From positions 2,840,336-2,904,335 of the forward strand of contig OY821749.1 of assembly GCA_963682055.1 (NCBI GenBank): DNA of 64,000 bases, read 5' to 3'. The notes under the pieces were generated by a model that was not told the origin of the DNA, did not search any database, and worked only from the letters and a program-made list of their open reading frames with translations. Source of the DNA: Primula veris. Lineage: Eukaryota; Streptophyta; Magnoliopsida; Ericales; Primulaceae. Of this stretch, positions 12,001 through 23,465 are shown one piece after another. Each line of letters opens with the position of its first letter. Position 1 is the first letter of the stretch. A program made the position numbers and the translations under genes.

Positions 12001-13423
12001 AAAACAACCTATAGGATGTAAGTGGGTTTATAAAATTAAACATAAGTCTGATGGAACTATAGAAAGATACAAAGCTAGGTTAGTTGCAAAAGGTTATACA
12101 CAGTTAGAAGGAATAGATTATGATGCTACTTTTTCACCTGTTGCTAAAATGACCACAGTTATGACTTTTTTGGCTGTTGCAGCATCTAAAGGTTGGTTTT
12201 TATCACAAGTAGATGTAAATAATGCTTTTTTACATGGTGAGTTGGATGAAGAAGTTTATATGATGATTCCACCAGGTTTTCAGAAAAATGAATCATCATC
12301 TTTGGTTTGCAAATTACAAAAGTCCTTATATGGTTTAAAACAGGCTTCAAGACAATGGTTTTCTAAATTAAGTATGGCTTTGATATCTTTTGGGTTTCAG
12401 CAGTCAGTAGCTGATCATTCTTTGTTTACTTATAGTAAAAATGGAGATTTTTTGGTTTTACTTGTTTATGTAGATGATATTTTGTTAGGTAGTTCTTCTG
12501 CTAATTTGATTGAACAGGTAAAGAGTCTTCTCAATACCAAGTTTCAGCTAAAAGATTTGGGTCCACTCAGGTATTTTCTTGGACTTGAGGTAGCTAGAAG
12601 TAGTTTAGGAATACATGTTTGTCAAAGAAAATATGCTTTAGAATTGTTAGAAGATACAGGACAATTGGCTGTTAAGCCTTCTTTGTTTCCAATGGATACT
12701 AAGGCTAAATTTACTTCTTATAGTACTACTTTGTTGGATGACATTACTAAGTATAGGAGATTAATAGGAAGATTATTGTATTTAACCATAACAAGACCTG
12801 ACATTAGTTATGCTGTACATGTTTTAAGTCAGTTTTTGTCTGTTCCTAGTATTGATCATTATAATGCAGCAATTAGAATTATAAGATATGTTAAAACTGA
12901 TCCATCACAAGGTATTTTCTTCCCTACTGCCTCAGGACTTAAGTTGAAAGCTTTTACTGACTCTGATTGGGCTGCATGTTTAGATAGTAGAAAGTCAGTA
13001 ACTGGTTTTTGTGTATATTTGGGTGAGTCTCTTATTTCATGGAAGAGTAAAAAGCAACAGACTGTGTCTAGGAGTTCTGCAGAAGCAGAATATAGGGCTA
13101 TGGCTGCAACTAGTTGTGAAATTGTATGGTTAATTAGTTTACTTAAAGATTTTGGTATAAGTCATGATGAACCTGTCATTCTTTTTACTGATAGCAAGTC
13201 AGCTTTAGCTTTGGCAAACAATCCAGTACATCATGAAAGAACTAAGCATATAGAAGTAGATTGTCATTTTATAAGGGAGAAAATTTTAAACAAAATCATT
13301 CATCCAATGCATGTTTATTCCAGTAATAACCTAGCTGATTTGTTCACAAAAGCTCTTGGAGCTCCTATGTTTAACAGTTTATTACTCAAGATGGGTGTGC
13401 TTTCTTTGCACAATCCATCTTGA
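9011..13423 (+). CDS. Copia gag-pol polyprotein (RE1-like)
   Basis: The 1470-residue polyprotein supplies the nucleocapsid, protease, integrase, reverse transcriptase and RNase H for retrotransposition. The frame is open from a TTG at 8999; the first ATG is at 9011 and is taken as the start. Domains in order: copia-type gag about 15-230; zinc knuckle CX2CX4HX4C (C282, C285, H290, C295); aspartic protease motif DSG at 430-432; GAG-pre-integrase with H565, C596 and C599; integrase core with D626, D689 and E722 (D-x32-E, shorter than the common D-x35-E but usual in RE1-like elements); RVT_2 reverse transcriptase from about 972 with YVDD at 1153-1156; RNase H from about 1313 with D1317. No premature stop or missing catalytic residue was found. 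The stop codon overlaps the polypurine tract. Antisense and out-of-frame short frames inside it are shadows. Lineage within copia is not assigned. Confidence 0.96.
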   Translation: MSGENIDMSFNQSINTMNPYFIGTNENISTSLVNPKLAGPNFHSWKRAMEISIGAKSKLGFVNGSLKCPVEGDVWYGAWMQCNLIVMSWIINSVNNEISQSILYVDTASKMWRELTERFSQGNEARIYELHQELHSTIQGDMSVASYFTKLETCWNSLNILSPLPRCSCGAIGSCTCNFMSAVITRENRVFKMTFLMGLNESYSMARGQILLMKPMPTMNDIYVMITQDEKQNSIGKNVHSMALVAQSSQDNIRFRPGSYNSRPNSGGFRPSYNIGKGVMRCSHCGSDRHTKDRCYRVHGYPPGWRPRPRVSFGGPRFSGSQPQAHQAFAQSQIGFQPQQQQPLFHSPYPVPVSSQSSLQNVSSSSEQAVSVSDQTTSFSDSQQATPFSNLAYTGMSGMDIPVSFAFSSLSTYSNNFINKDKLSTNWILDSGASEHMVNSSNYFSEVKPTCIQHVNLPNGNTALVTHIGTVFFQSGLVLYNVLCVPSFSFNLVSVSKLARDSTCSIIFRDKVCSIQDQGSLKMIGSAEEQHGLYIFKNPIVIKSSYNSSFSCSNVSIQNKPSVWHFRLGHPSQSILRLVSVEINDNSCMNNNDVVCEFCHFSKHHRSSFPVRNTTTACAFDIIHCDLWGPYTVSTHNAEQYFLTIVDDYTRCTWIFLLKHKSETATILPIFHQMVLTQFGLKIKVLRSDNGSEFNLSSFYASNGIIHQTSCVETPQQNGVVERKHQHILNVARTLRFQSSLPHIFWGECVLTAVYLINRMPTPLLKNKSPYEMLYNKKPTYNHLRVFGSLCFASTLSRNRTKFDKRARKCVMVGYGTSTKGYKLYDWDTQVFFLSRDVVFYEHIFPFLKDINVDNLSVFQNNEVYNTNDNSGVNDVSQINSSSSNKNVRSTRDDTVVQVQRRSKREHKAPGYLQEFHVQMNNVVSHKSTPTYPLSSVLSYNNVSSNYKSFCLSISVNIEPKTYKQAQTNPLWIEAMGKEIEALEANRTWILTELPEGKQPIGCKWVYKIKHKSDGTIERYKARLVAKGYTQLEGIDYDATFSPVAKMTTVMTFLAVAASKGWFLSQVDVNNAFLHGELDEEVYMMIPPGFQKNESSSLVCKLQKSLYGLKQASRQWFSKLSMALISFGFQQSVADHSLFTYSKNGDFLVLLVYVDDILLGSSSANLIEQVKSLLNTKFQLKDLGPLRYFLGLEVARSSLGIHVCQRKYALELLEDTGQLAVKPSLFPMDTKAKFTSYSTTLLDDITKYRRLIGRLLYLTITRPDISYAVHVLSQFLSVPSIDHYNAAIRIIRYVKTDPSQGIFFPTASGLKLKAFTDSDWAACLDSRKSVTGFCVYLGESLISWKSKKQQTVSRSSAEAEYRAMAATSCEIVWLISLLKDFGISHDEPVILFTDSKSALALANNPVHHERTKHIEVDCHFIREKILNKIIHPMHVYSSNNLADLFTKALGAPMFNSLLLKMGVLSLHNPS

Positions 13424-13431
13424 GGGAGGTA
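13422..13431 (+). promoter_or_regulatory. Polypurine tract of the copia element
   Basis: GAGGGAGGTA directly precedes the 3' LTR and would prime plus-strand synthesis. It overlaps the last two bases of the gag-pol stop codon. Confidence 0.85.
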
Positions 13432-13749
13432 TATTAACATTGTGTGTTTTGTAGTGTTTTGTAATGTTTCAGGAATACATAGGACTTGATTGAACTACTC
13501 AGCAAACTATAGGACAACTTGTGAGATATTGGACCAGATGTGTCATCTTATAGAACACCTAGGATCAATTTGAAAAGTCTGTAAACTATTGTATATATAT
13601 AGTCCAGGGGACTAAATAGAACAATTAATTAGATATTTCAACTCTCTCTCTCTCTCTCTCTCTATAATGACGATTGTTCATGTATATATAAACAAGATCA
13701 TCAATATATATTGATGATCGTTTTATTTACAGTTTTCACAGTTTCTACA
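13432..13749 (+). repeat. 3' LTR of the copia element
   Basis: 318 bp, identical to the 5' LTR except A at 13517 and one extra TC unit. The 24-bp palindrome is at 13696-13719. It is followed by the target duplication CATAG at 13750-13754. Confidence 0.95.
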
Positions 13750-13754
13750 CATAG

Positions 13755-16700
13755 TGGGAACGTCTCCGTAACGTTTCGAAAAATTAAGAGAAACCTTTTT
13801 AAAATCTTAAATTATACTTCTCGAAAAACTCAATAAAACATAAAGAAAACTTGTAAAATACTATTTTTTGAATAAAAGTGGAAAAGTTGCATTTAAAGTA
13901 TGATGAAATCAAATTTATTAAAGAACTTATATAAGTTATTTTGATAAATTAACTCTTAAACTAAAGAATTTAAATAGTTGTTAACTGTATGTATTATTCA
14001 TGGAATGAGAGTATTTCATAAATATTTCATACACATTATATTCTTAATTTTTAATTATGTCGGTGTTTCCCGTTTCTTATTAAAAACTAGTATGCGTTTT
14101 CCGTTTCTCATATCGTTTCCCGACTTGGTAACTATGGTTTATACAATATTTTTGTTTGTTTTAGGGGAGAAGGAGGAACATGAACTAATATTATCTTCCA
14201 ACAACGCCACCAATACAAAAGGTGAACTCTAATAAACTTTAATTTGTTTGTTATTCAACTTGTGGGAGTAAGTAATATAGGGTAATTCTTTTGTTCACAT
14301 ATTTATTTACCCAAAAATTCTAACCGGTTAAGTGGCATGCACACATGCCATATGCAGTAACTAATCAAAATAGACTCTTAATATATATTTATATATATTA
14401 TTAATTCTAGATTTAACAATTTTTTATTTTTAATTAATATTTAAATTTAGTGTAGATTCATATAGGGTTCTAATATATTTTTATTTGGATTTTAGTAGGT
14501 TGAGTTTTTAGATTTAACAATTTTTATTTTATTTTTAATTAATATTTAAATGTACGGTAGGCTAAATTAGGGTTCTAGTATATTTTTATTTGAGTTTTTA
14601 GTAGGTTCTGTTTTTATTATGTTGAATATTTATATTTGAGTTTATCAAATTATAAATTGTATTTTATGTATATTTGGAGGGATAAATATGTATTTTATTT
14701 GGCTATGTAGTGTGTGAGTTGTTTGTATAACATTACTCGGTTAGTAATGTTAGAAAAAAAATTGCAACAAATATTTTTAAAATATTGAGTTGCTTGAGAT
14801 GTTATTAAATAAAGAAAATTGAATGAATAATGAAAGAATTTGATCAATAATTAAATATTGTTGTAATAATCGCCATTTTTCCTCTTTTATAATTATTTTA
14901 ATTTTCTTTAATTAATGAGATTGATACTAGTATTAGTTAGGCTGAGTTTGATAAATGGACAACGGATTGATATTTTGGATTAATTTTAAAGTTTTCAATA
15001 AGATAACATAGTAATATAAGCAGTAATTAAAATCAACCTCGTATTAATTTCGAGGTGGTATATATGTCATCCTTCTCGTACGGTGACGTATACCGTATAC
15101 CTAAATGTAGTAATAATTCAAATTTTCGGAGTAACTAAATATATACTCTATTCAAGCTAACCACACCCACTACATGATAAAAAGAGTGTAATTTATTTGT
15201 CACTTGTCTAAACATAAGATTTTGTTATATATTTTAATTATATGATCATAATATTATAAGTTTAGTTAAAATTGCTTTCAAAACCTAACCATGGGTTAAG
15301 ACTATATTTTAATTTGGTATTAAAAAATAACCATGGGTTAACAAATTTTCAAAGATTTGCCGAGGAACCTTAAGATATTTGGTTTAATCTTTAATATACT
15401 AATTTGTTACAATGATTTTTTTAGGACCTGAAAATACACTCTTTTGCTTGACTGTAAATGGCTGCTAAAAAAAAAACGTGACCTACCATCTCATCCAATA
15501 GTGATAGAATACAAAAATCAGACTTCGAATATAGATATTCGGATACGAATTGACCCACACGTCATTAATATGTATCCAACGCATTTAGCATAAGACCGGG
15601 GGTATAACAGTATTTTTTCCACTTAAAGATAAGGACAATTATTCAATAAGTATCTTAGCCCAATTAATAAAGGTACACGATGAAAAATCACATGAGATGA
15701 TGCATGAGATGAAGACACTTGTCAAAATCATATAACACATAAATGTCTATAAATAGCCAAATATCTTCAATAGAAAAGTGACCTAAAAAATCACAGAGAA
15801 AATAATATATAAGAAAGATATTTGTCAGAGCTTATATCACTAGAGCATATACCGAGAAAAGCCAAAGGAAAAGACCGAGCATCAAGGATAAAGTTCAAGA
15901 TCAAGATTAAGATTAAGTTATCAGACCAAGCATAAGTATAATAATAAATTGTAATCCGAGTAAGAATAATTACCGATCAATAAGACAGAACAACAACGTG
16001 TCCAATATTTACTTTCTTTAATTTACATTAATATTGTTGAAAAGCATGACGCGATCCGATCAAAGTTATTGATTTATCAAATAGTTATGTAATTCTTTGA
16101 TGATATAAATCATATTTAAAGTTATTCTAAAAATTAAATTATCACCTCGATAATATCACGTATTTTTTGTATGAAATATTTATTTTGAAGTTAGCTTGTT
16201 TAGTTTCCTTAAGTTTCGTCATAAAATTAACATTTTCAACAACTTTTCTGATAAAAATCATAGGTCCCTGGGAACGTTGTATAGTACTGCCAGTAAGATA
16301 ATTCGAATTTTAGTAGGTTATTAATTCTGTTTTATCTCTGTTCAAGACTTAAATGTGTAAATTATAGCAATTAAATGTCAGACCATGGTTATGTAGTTTT
16401 AAATAGCAAACTTAACTCATCAACTGATTATATTATGGTCATTTTTAAAATATACATTAAAATCTTATATATTATATATAGTTAGACAAATGACAAACCG
16501 ACACATGTCATGCATGCATAGAGGAACACTCTCCAAACCGATTTGAAGAAAATTTGCACTCTAATAAAAATGTTTTCGTAATCGACGATATTTAAAAATT
16601 TATCATGTGAACTGGGATTCTGAGACGAACAGATAAATTTGCAAACTGAGTACTATCCATGATAAGAAGAAGGAGACAAACAAAAGACATGGGAGAGTTG

Positions 16701-18408
16701 AATTTGTAATAGTGAAGTATCATAAAATAGGTACACAGAAAAGGACCCTAGGCATAATAAAAACCCATAAAGCACTTATATTTTCCCAAGAGATTTAAAT
16801 ATAGAAATGAAGAAAAAACTAAGTTAGAAAAGGTTGATTTAAGGAGGTGTATTGAACACTAAACTCCAATGTTTGTTTTGGCCAATTTGTGAAAAATCAT
16901 AAGAACCCACTCTGGCCTGGGTTGTGCTCAGCATCAGTGTACAAATTAAACAATTTGGTACTATATAACTTGTGACTCATTTTGTCCCATTCTATCGGCA
17001 TGGGTTCGAATGAAATTTTCCATGCCCAAAATTGCCCTTTCGAGAATGTCTTTTATTTCCATTGCTCTAGTTTTTTCTATGCAGTATTCGAAATTAACAA
17101 ATAGGTAATTTTATTTACCTAAAATGTAGGTATGACTAAGTTTCGAATCGTGAGACAACATGAATACACGATCCAACATATAGGACCTCATCGAGGGTCG
17201 CCGTTACCGAGAAAAAATTAAGAGGTTCATTGGTTATTAATGAAATAATATCAATGGCTTTTAATAAACTTGTAACCATTGGACAAGCATGCCGTATATT
17301 TCGTCCATTTTCCGTTATCGAAATATTCATAATCATAATGTTTTCGAAACAAGAAGACTATGCAAGTAATTATAAATAATGCTCCATGGCTAGTCCACGA
17401 ACAACCGATGCAAAGAATTGCTAATAATTACGGAATTACTTAATTAAGAACGAAATAATTTCAAAAAATTATTTTTCATTATTTACATGCAGACACGGGT
17501 TGGAAAAACATTCCTTATCACACCCAATAGTGGAAACAAAAATGGAATAAATCGAGAGGGTAAGGTCTGTGTCAGAACATGTGACTTACGGCCAAAGGCA
17601 GGTGTTTTGAGGGGACAAATAGGAACCAAATGAGAAATATTAAATATATAGTAGTAGTAGTGCGAGAGATTTGGGTCCCGTGAACACTGTGACAGTCATA
17701 TCACTGCCATTTTTTTGTAACAATTTTGAAATAAATTTTTATGTTATACGTATTTTTTGCTTGCTTGCTTGAAAGGTTTTGAGTCCCACAACACTAACCA
17801 TTGGCCTGCAATTCCAAAGCCTAGCTATCATTCTCACACAATCACGAGATATATAGATGTATATATGTATGTAATATAGGGTGCTTGTGGCAGCTATCTT
17901 TTTGGCATGATATGTACTCTTTAATCAGTGGTGAAAATTTGACACCTTATGGGCCAATCCTAGCTTATGTTTTGTTACCGAATTGAAATACTAGTCACGA
18001 GTCATGAGTCGATCATTTTTTTTAAATAAGCAAGTAAATACAGTAACGATTCGAGAATACAGGTTAAAAACATCGAATTTATGTATAGTAGGTGTTCTAT
18101 AATCATGTCAAAAAATACTAGTATAATGAAAGAAATTTTGATAAATTCAATTCTTTGTTTCAATGGAAAAGGAGCAATTTGCTTAATATTTGGCCACAAA
18201 AATAATTGAAGTCTACAATTAAGGATGGGCAAAATTAGTTTATAACCGTTTGTTATGTAAATTGAAATTAATTTTGTTCTACAATTATAGGAATAAGTAT
18301 AACGCGGACTCATTTTAAATCCAATGCCAGAAAAAGATTATTTCCTCCCTGAGTTATGCTAAAATTATGAATATATAAAGCACCAACACAGTCCTTTATA
18401 CTAAATAG
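13755..18408. other. Intergenic sequence, no gene recognised
   Basis: AT-rich and without a supported gene. It contains the repeat block at about 14385-14720 described separately. At about 15745-15756 a TCTATAAATAGCC box sits in a stretch (about 15600-16030) that reads like an old LTR or a promoter, but no partner LTR, PBS or termini were found. The remainder shows nothing I can identify. Confidence 0.4.
14385..14720. repeat. Tandem-subrepeat element, same family as 27844-28380
   Basis: Two degenerate subunits (about 14400-14505 and 14505-14600) share the string TTTTTAATTAATATTTAAAT and the following GGGTTCTA...TATATTTTTATTTG block. A common tail runs through TTATTATGTTGAATATTTAT and TTTGGAGGGAT. 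The block at 27844-28380 has three subunits and the same tail. This is a non-autonomous repeat whose subunit number varies between copies. Confidence 0.65.
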
Positions 18409-18648
18409 TACTCCCTCGGTTCCTATTTAATTATTTATTACGAAACTACGTGTAATTTTGATCGGCCAATAACTTGTATCAAAATTGTCGGAATGAAAAT
18501 TTTCCAAAGTTGATCATATAGTTAAAATGTTAAATTTTATGATTAGATTTTTAAAAAAATCATTTCGATAATTTTGATATAAGTTATAAGTCGGTCAATA
18601 TTGCACGTAGTTTCGTAATGGACAATTATATGAGAACGGAGGAGAGTA
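18409..18648. mobile_element. Stowaway MITE, full length
   Basis: The element at 18411-18646 (236 bp) starts CTCCCTCGGTTCC and ends GAACGGAGGAGAG, flanked by TA on both sides, as expected of Stowaway/Tc1-mariner MITEs. The arms are inverted over most of the length (ACGAAACTACGTG... against ...CACGTAGTTTCGT). It lies about 400 bp upstream of the TATA box of the ACT-like gene. Related copies: 1-114, 34811-35040, 51993-52226 and 59058-59283. Confidence 0.88.
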
Positions 18649-18972
18649 AACGTTAACTCGTAATTATGCAATCTCCTATAAGTTTGTTTTGAATCGTAAT
18701 TAAATTACTACTCCTAGATTCCTCCTTGAGTCCAATTACTGTATTGCATCATGCATGCATGGAGTAAATTTAAAAAAAATTAACGATTTTTTGACAAATA
18801 TATTCAGGTAAATAATGTCAATTTTTTACCTTTTCAGGAATAAAAGGAAGGTTATACTACTCATTAAGTAGTTTTAATTCTATGTTTCATATATAATAAG
18901 ACAATAACATGATGTAGCTGGCTAGGTTCCATGATCCCAACACACTAAATTATATAACACTCCTATTTTTGC

Positions 18973-18980
18973 TATAAAAA
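18973..18980 (+). promoter_or_regulatory. TATA box of the ACT-like gene
   Basis: TATAAAAA lies 67-74 bp upstream of the ATG at 19047, leaving room for a start site near 19005 and a short leader. Confidence 0.6.
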
Positions 18981-19046
18981 CCAAGGCCGTAAAATCAAAA
19001 TATCCAACTTACATATCACATCAAAGTAAGGAGAGATACAGAGAAG

Positions 19047-19973
19047 ATGGTTTCTGGTCTGCAAAAGAGAGCAAAGCTACAAAAAAAACTTCATAAACTC
19101 AATAGTAGTGTAACCACCAACTTTGAAGCTGTAATAATTTAGTTTTCATCCCATTTTATTTGTGTGTTTTTTTCAATGTTCTTTATAAGCTAGTAATGGT
19201 AATTAATCATCATTTATGTGTAGGTGAAAGGAAGCTGCATCATATTGGACACTATTCTTCACATTTACAAACTCAAACTCAAGCTAGAAGCCATCAAAAG
19301 AGAGTACCAGCTGAATATACAAGTGCTTCCTCTTTCCATAACCCTATTTTATCTATCTTCAATGTGTACAAAAAATAAAAAATAAAAGTAGACTTCTAAA
19401 ATAATCACAGGGTTATTTACATGAAATAAGAAGATAAAAATTTAGCTACAACTTGTATCATCCTCAAAAGTTGGCTGAGTTTTTCTATATCTTTCCATTA
19501 AAATCTAAAGTCCTCTCAGAATGAAATCAGGAGTTACAAAGTTAGCATGTCAATATATAGCTGGAATGTGTACTATCCTAGAAATTAGTAGTTTTTATTT
19601 CTAAAATCTATTTTACTTAACTTAGAATGAAAATTATTATAACTATTTGTTATTGATTTATTCATAATCTTCTCTTTGGTGATGGATGTAAAAAAAAAAG
19701 TGACTATATGATGCGTACATGCAGGAGGTGAAAGTAGAGAAATATGGGGAGAATTTTCAAGTAAATATCAACTGCCAAAAAGGTGAAAATGTGTTGGTTT
19801 CTATACTAGAAACTTTTGAAGAAATGAGCCTCAATGTTACTCAAGCTAATGTTTCATGTAAAGGGCATTTTCTCATCTTCAAAGCCATCGTAAGAGGTCG
19901 AGAGCAAGAGGACATTAATGCACAATCTATTGAGCAAGCTGTTCATAAGGCCATTGATAAATATGTTGATTAA
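19047..19973 (+). CDS. bHLH-like protein with C-terminal ACT-like domain (three exons)
   Basis: Modelled exons: 19047-19130, 19224-19322 and 19725-19973, giving 143 residues, all junctions in phase 0. Residues 1-61 (MVSGLQKRAKLQKKLH... to HIYKLKLKLEAIKREY...) match the helix-loop-helix and coiled-coil part of a small plant family. Residues 62-143 form the ACT-like dimerisation domain, with the LVSILETFEEMSLNV core. There is no basic DNA-binding region, so the protein probably acts by dimerising with bHLH partners in the nucleus; this is inferred from the family. Splice sites: GCT|GTAATA, TGTAG|GTG, CAA|GTGCTT (a weak donor, chosen because it alone keeps phase) and TGCAG|GAG. Homologues usually carry a few more residues (a VPK-like step) at the second junction, so that donor is the least certain point. 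The single-frame reading starting at 19719 is only the last exon. It resembles Arabidopsis At1g29270, from memory. Confidence 0.82.
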
Positions 19974-22900
19974 GAATTTAGTTATTATGTGTAAAGGATA
20001 TAGCCGAAAAGATTCAGGTTGGATGGAAACTAAATCTTTCCTTTGCATTATATTCTTCTGTTTGAACTAAGTTTGCCTGTTTCAAGTAGTCATGAAATTT
20101 CAAATTTGTGGTTGCCTCTGTAGAATATTGTCACACCTATTAACTGTTTCTACTAATCAAAATGTTTGATTGGTGCTAGTTATTACGAAATACAATTAAG
20201 CAAAAACAGAGTTAAAGAAAGTTAACAATGTAAGATAAATTAAAAACGCTGATAGAATTGTAAGAAGAAAACGGAAACCAACCTTACGTCAAGATTTAAT
20301 GCACCACTCGACTATTAACCGACAAGTACAATAATACCAACTTTGATCGACCAATTCAATTTTCACCACTACGGTTTACACTATGATGTTGTCTGGAATG
20401 ATTTTGCAGCATTTCCCTTTAATAAATTTATCATTATATACATCTACATATTTACCAATAAACTTATTTTGATCTCTAGAGAAAATATATGAAGGCTTAA
20501 TGGCCACAATATTTTCACAATGATCCAAAACTTGATTAGCTATTTGGTCTGTACTGAACATATAATTCATACTTTCACATATTTATCACAACAATCACAA
20601 GTTCATTTGCGCATATTTGTTAAGAGTTATTTTCAAAAGGCTGATATAATTGAATAACATCCACATGAAGTAAATTTATAGACATTACGTTATCTTAGCA
20701 TGAGATATTACTCCAACTTGTTATATTGCAGTTCCAAACTAAACTCGGCAAAGTGTACAGTAAAATATTGACTTCTATCCAATTACCACCAGGCCCATAG
20801 CGAACCAAACCGACGACTTCCAATTCGTTCGACTTGGGTTTAGTAAAAAATCGAACCGAATGAAACCCCGATCATTTTACGTGCAGGATGACCTTTTTCC
20901 TTCTTTTCTATATGCAAATTAAATTTGTTATTCTTCTTAAATTTTGGTTATTTATTTATCGCCCAAAGTTGAAATGAAGGAGAGTCGTGACGGTGCCAAA
21001 CAGATTCGTACAAATTACAAGTGGAAGCTTACTATTTATTATAGATAAGATTTGTTGAGAAAACAAAGCCACAACGATGTCAATTTTGTTGTTTTATAAA
21101 ATAGGACAATGAAGCATGGGGAGTATGGTGAATTCAGGATGTGTAAATGGGGATGCCAAAATATAGCTATAAATACATGTACAAGTAACATATTTTTATG
21201 GGGGTGCCAAATCTACACCTAAAAAGAAATTGTACTAAAAAAAAATTGCGTAACTTGGAATTTCTAAAATTATGGGGGGTGCCGTGGCACCCGATCGTCC
21301 CCATTTAGCTTCCCCTAGTATATATATATATACTGTATAGACAAATAGTACAAGGCTGCATTACATGTCCTAATTACCTTGACCGTCCATCAGAAAATGA
21401 AACCTTGGATTACTGTAAACACAACTAGAAAATTTGAAAAAATTGTCAAATACTGCTTCTCCGGTGGCGAGTGTAACCTTTTTACAGTTACTTCACTCGG
21501 ATATGGATTGCACTTTTTTTTTTAATCATCATCGGTATACTCATTATTATTAAAAAGGAAAATGCTTTAGTATATAAGAGTCATTCTCATTTTAACATGC
21601 TTCAAAATTTTGACGGAAAAACATATAATACATAACAAAACAATGACGTCTCGTATACCTGATCTAACAAGTCAATCTGATTCATTTCAAACAAGCTAAA
21701 AAAAGCAACCCAAAAGCTAAAAAATATAAAAATACACTCATCTCAAATGTCCAACTAAAAAGTGAAATATTATTGTGCAATCCAACCTAACAGCACACGA
21801 GACAAAAACGGATCAACCAATGATAACAGAACTGAGCACAAACCAATCATTCGGTATTACACGAAAGGCCCAATATGATATACTCAACACAACTTAAATA
21901 AACAACATTGGTATGCAAGCACACGTAACAGAAATAGGACAACTGAGACCAAGGACACAGACAGACCAATCCAAGAACCGAAATCGACTGCAATACACTC
22001 AATTTTACACCAATATCGATAGCCATAATCCACAATGTAATGAATATTCACATAGAATTACATAAGCTATAATTATAAATAAGTTTAAATATAGATAACC
22101 CAACAACAAAGACAAGCAGATTCGTCATGTACATGACAAATTGCACCACAACTCAAGCATAATCTTTTGAACCAAGATCAAAAGGTACATACGGCTGAAC
22201 GAAACATAGCACATAACCTGTCGGTTTGATCCATCCTATACCATAAACTAATGATTAAGCTAAATTGCAACCTAAAGTAAAGCTAAGTACACATCCTAGC
22301 CCGTATTCATAAGTAAGCTTACAGTTCCAATCCGCTCAGCTCGTGAAGTATCATCCGGTGCCAACACCCTGATACCCGATCTAAAGAGGCCTATAATAGC
22401 AAAATTCCTCAAAAATAACGTCCAAAAAATCCATAATCGTAAGCTTCTATATATTTGCCTAATCCAATCCTTAACATATTAAAAATTTAAGCAAAAAGTA
22501 AAAAGTCCAAAATCAAACAAGAAATGTGGTCATAGTAAGGCCCTAGATTCACGGGTGAGTATCTAAGAAGGGAAGCCTAACTTGTGAGAAAAAAAAATTC
22601 TCCACTGTTGGCGATGTATGTGATAGATCGAAAAAATATGAGGATAGGTCCAGAAAGAGGAGATCGGTGCCATCCGTCCGCCGCCTGGAGCGGCGGCTGA
22701 AATTTGTGAAATTTAAATACAAACATTGCATTCTACACAAATTTTTCCTTCTAAGAAACATTTATTTATTAAAGACAATTCGAAGTATTTTCTATTATCT
22801 AAGAAATTAAAATATAGGTTTGTTTGGTGGAAGTATTTCTCTTATTGATAACTCGTATTAACATAATCTGTCTTTCGGTTCCAACCAGATAGTTTGAAAA

Positions 22901-23465
22901 ACAAATGAGGTGTTCAGTAGAGCATTAAATTATGTTATCCGAACTTTGTTAGCGATTAGGCTTCATAACCTATCATGTAATGTAATTTCTTGTAATTGTT
23001 TTGTTCGAGAATTGTACATATTCACTTATCAATAGACGGTTCGTTTAATCTTAAAAAAAAAAAAAAAAAAAACTACGGAATTTACGTTTTATCTTAATTC
23101 TAAAAATACATCCATATATAACTAATATTGTAATAACTAAGATACGTCCTAAATTGAGATGACAGTATATAACACGACAAAATTTTGTAATTACGAATAG
23201 ACTTAAGTTATAAGATGTATTATCTAGATTGTATTTAAATACTCGTACATAAAACATATAAGAGAAATCAAATGGTGCAAGTGGTAGTAAAGTCAAGGTA
23301 AGATAACGATTAATTAAAGTCGTGACACACCTATTAGTTACGTAATAAGAATGTTACATATAGTAAATGCACATATTCCTTTCTAGAAGATTTATATATA
23401 TATAAAATTATACTACTTAAAAGCTATAATGAAATTAATCGATACCATCGAAGTTATGGTATATA
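19974..23465. other. Intergenic sequence with an unidentified AC-rich block and a poly(A)-tailed end
   Basis: About 21640-22700 differs from its surroundings: it lacks long A/T runs, is rich in A and C on the plus strand and has no long frame. It may be a captured gene fragment or retroelement leader on the minus strand. At about 23049-23070 a run of about 20 A follows sequence resembling a retroposon 3' end (22790-23049, plus strand). Around 21120-21305 there is a decayed GGGGTGCC...GGCACCC repeat common in plant genomes. No gene is supported. Confidence 0.4.

Larger units (their letters stand above)
8475..13754 (+). mobile_element. Complete Ty1/copia LTR retrotransposon, young and apparently intact
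   Basis: The element runs from 8480 to 13749 and is flanked by the 5-bp target duplication CATAG (8475-8479 and 13750-13754). It has two LTRs of 316 and 318 bp, a primer-binding site directly after the 5' LTR, one long gag-pol frame, and a purine tract directly before the 3' LTR. The LTRs differ only at 8565 (G) versus 13517 (A) and by one TC unit in a TC microsatellite. The gag-pol frame has no stop or frameshift. All cis elements needed for transposition can be seen, so it may be competent or only recently silenced. The order of integrase before reverse transcriptase places it in copia, not gypsy. The insertion lies in AT-rich intergenic DNA. Confidence 0.96.

Noticed and set aside
20376..20570. 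64-codon minus-strand frame with charged, protein-like composition
   Set aside because: No motif recognised, stops directly upstream, and no promoter or splice context; too short to support.
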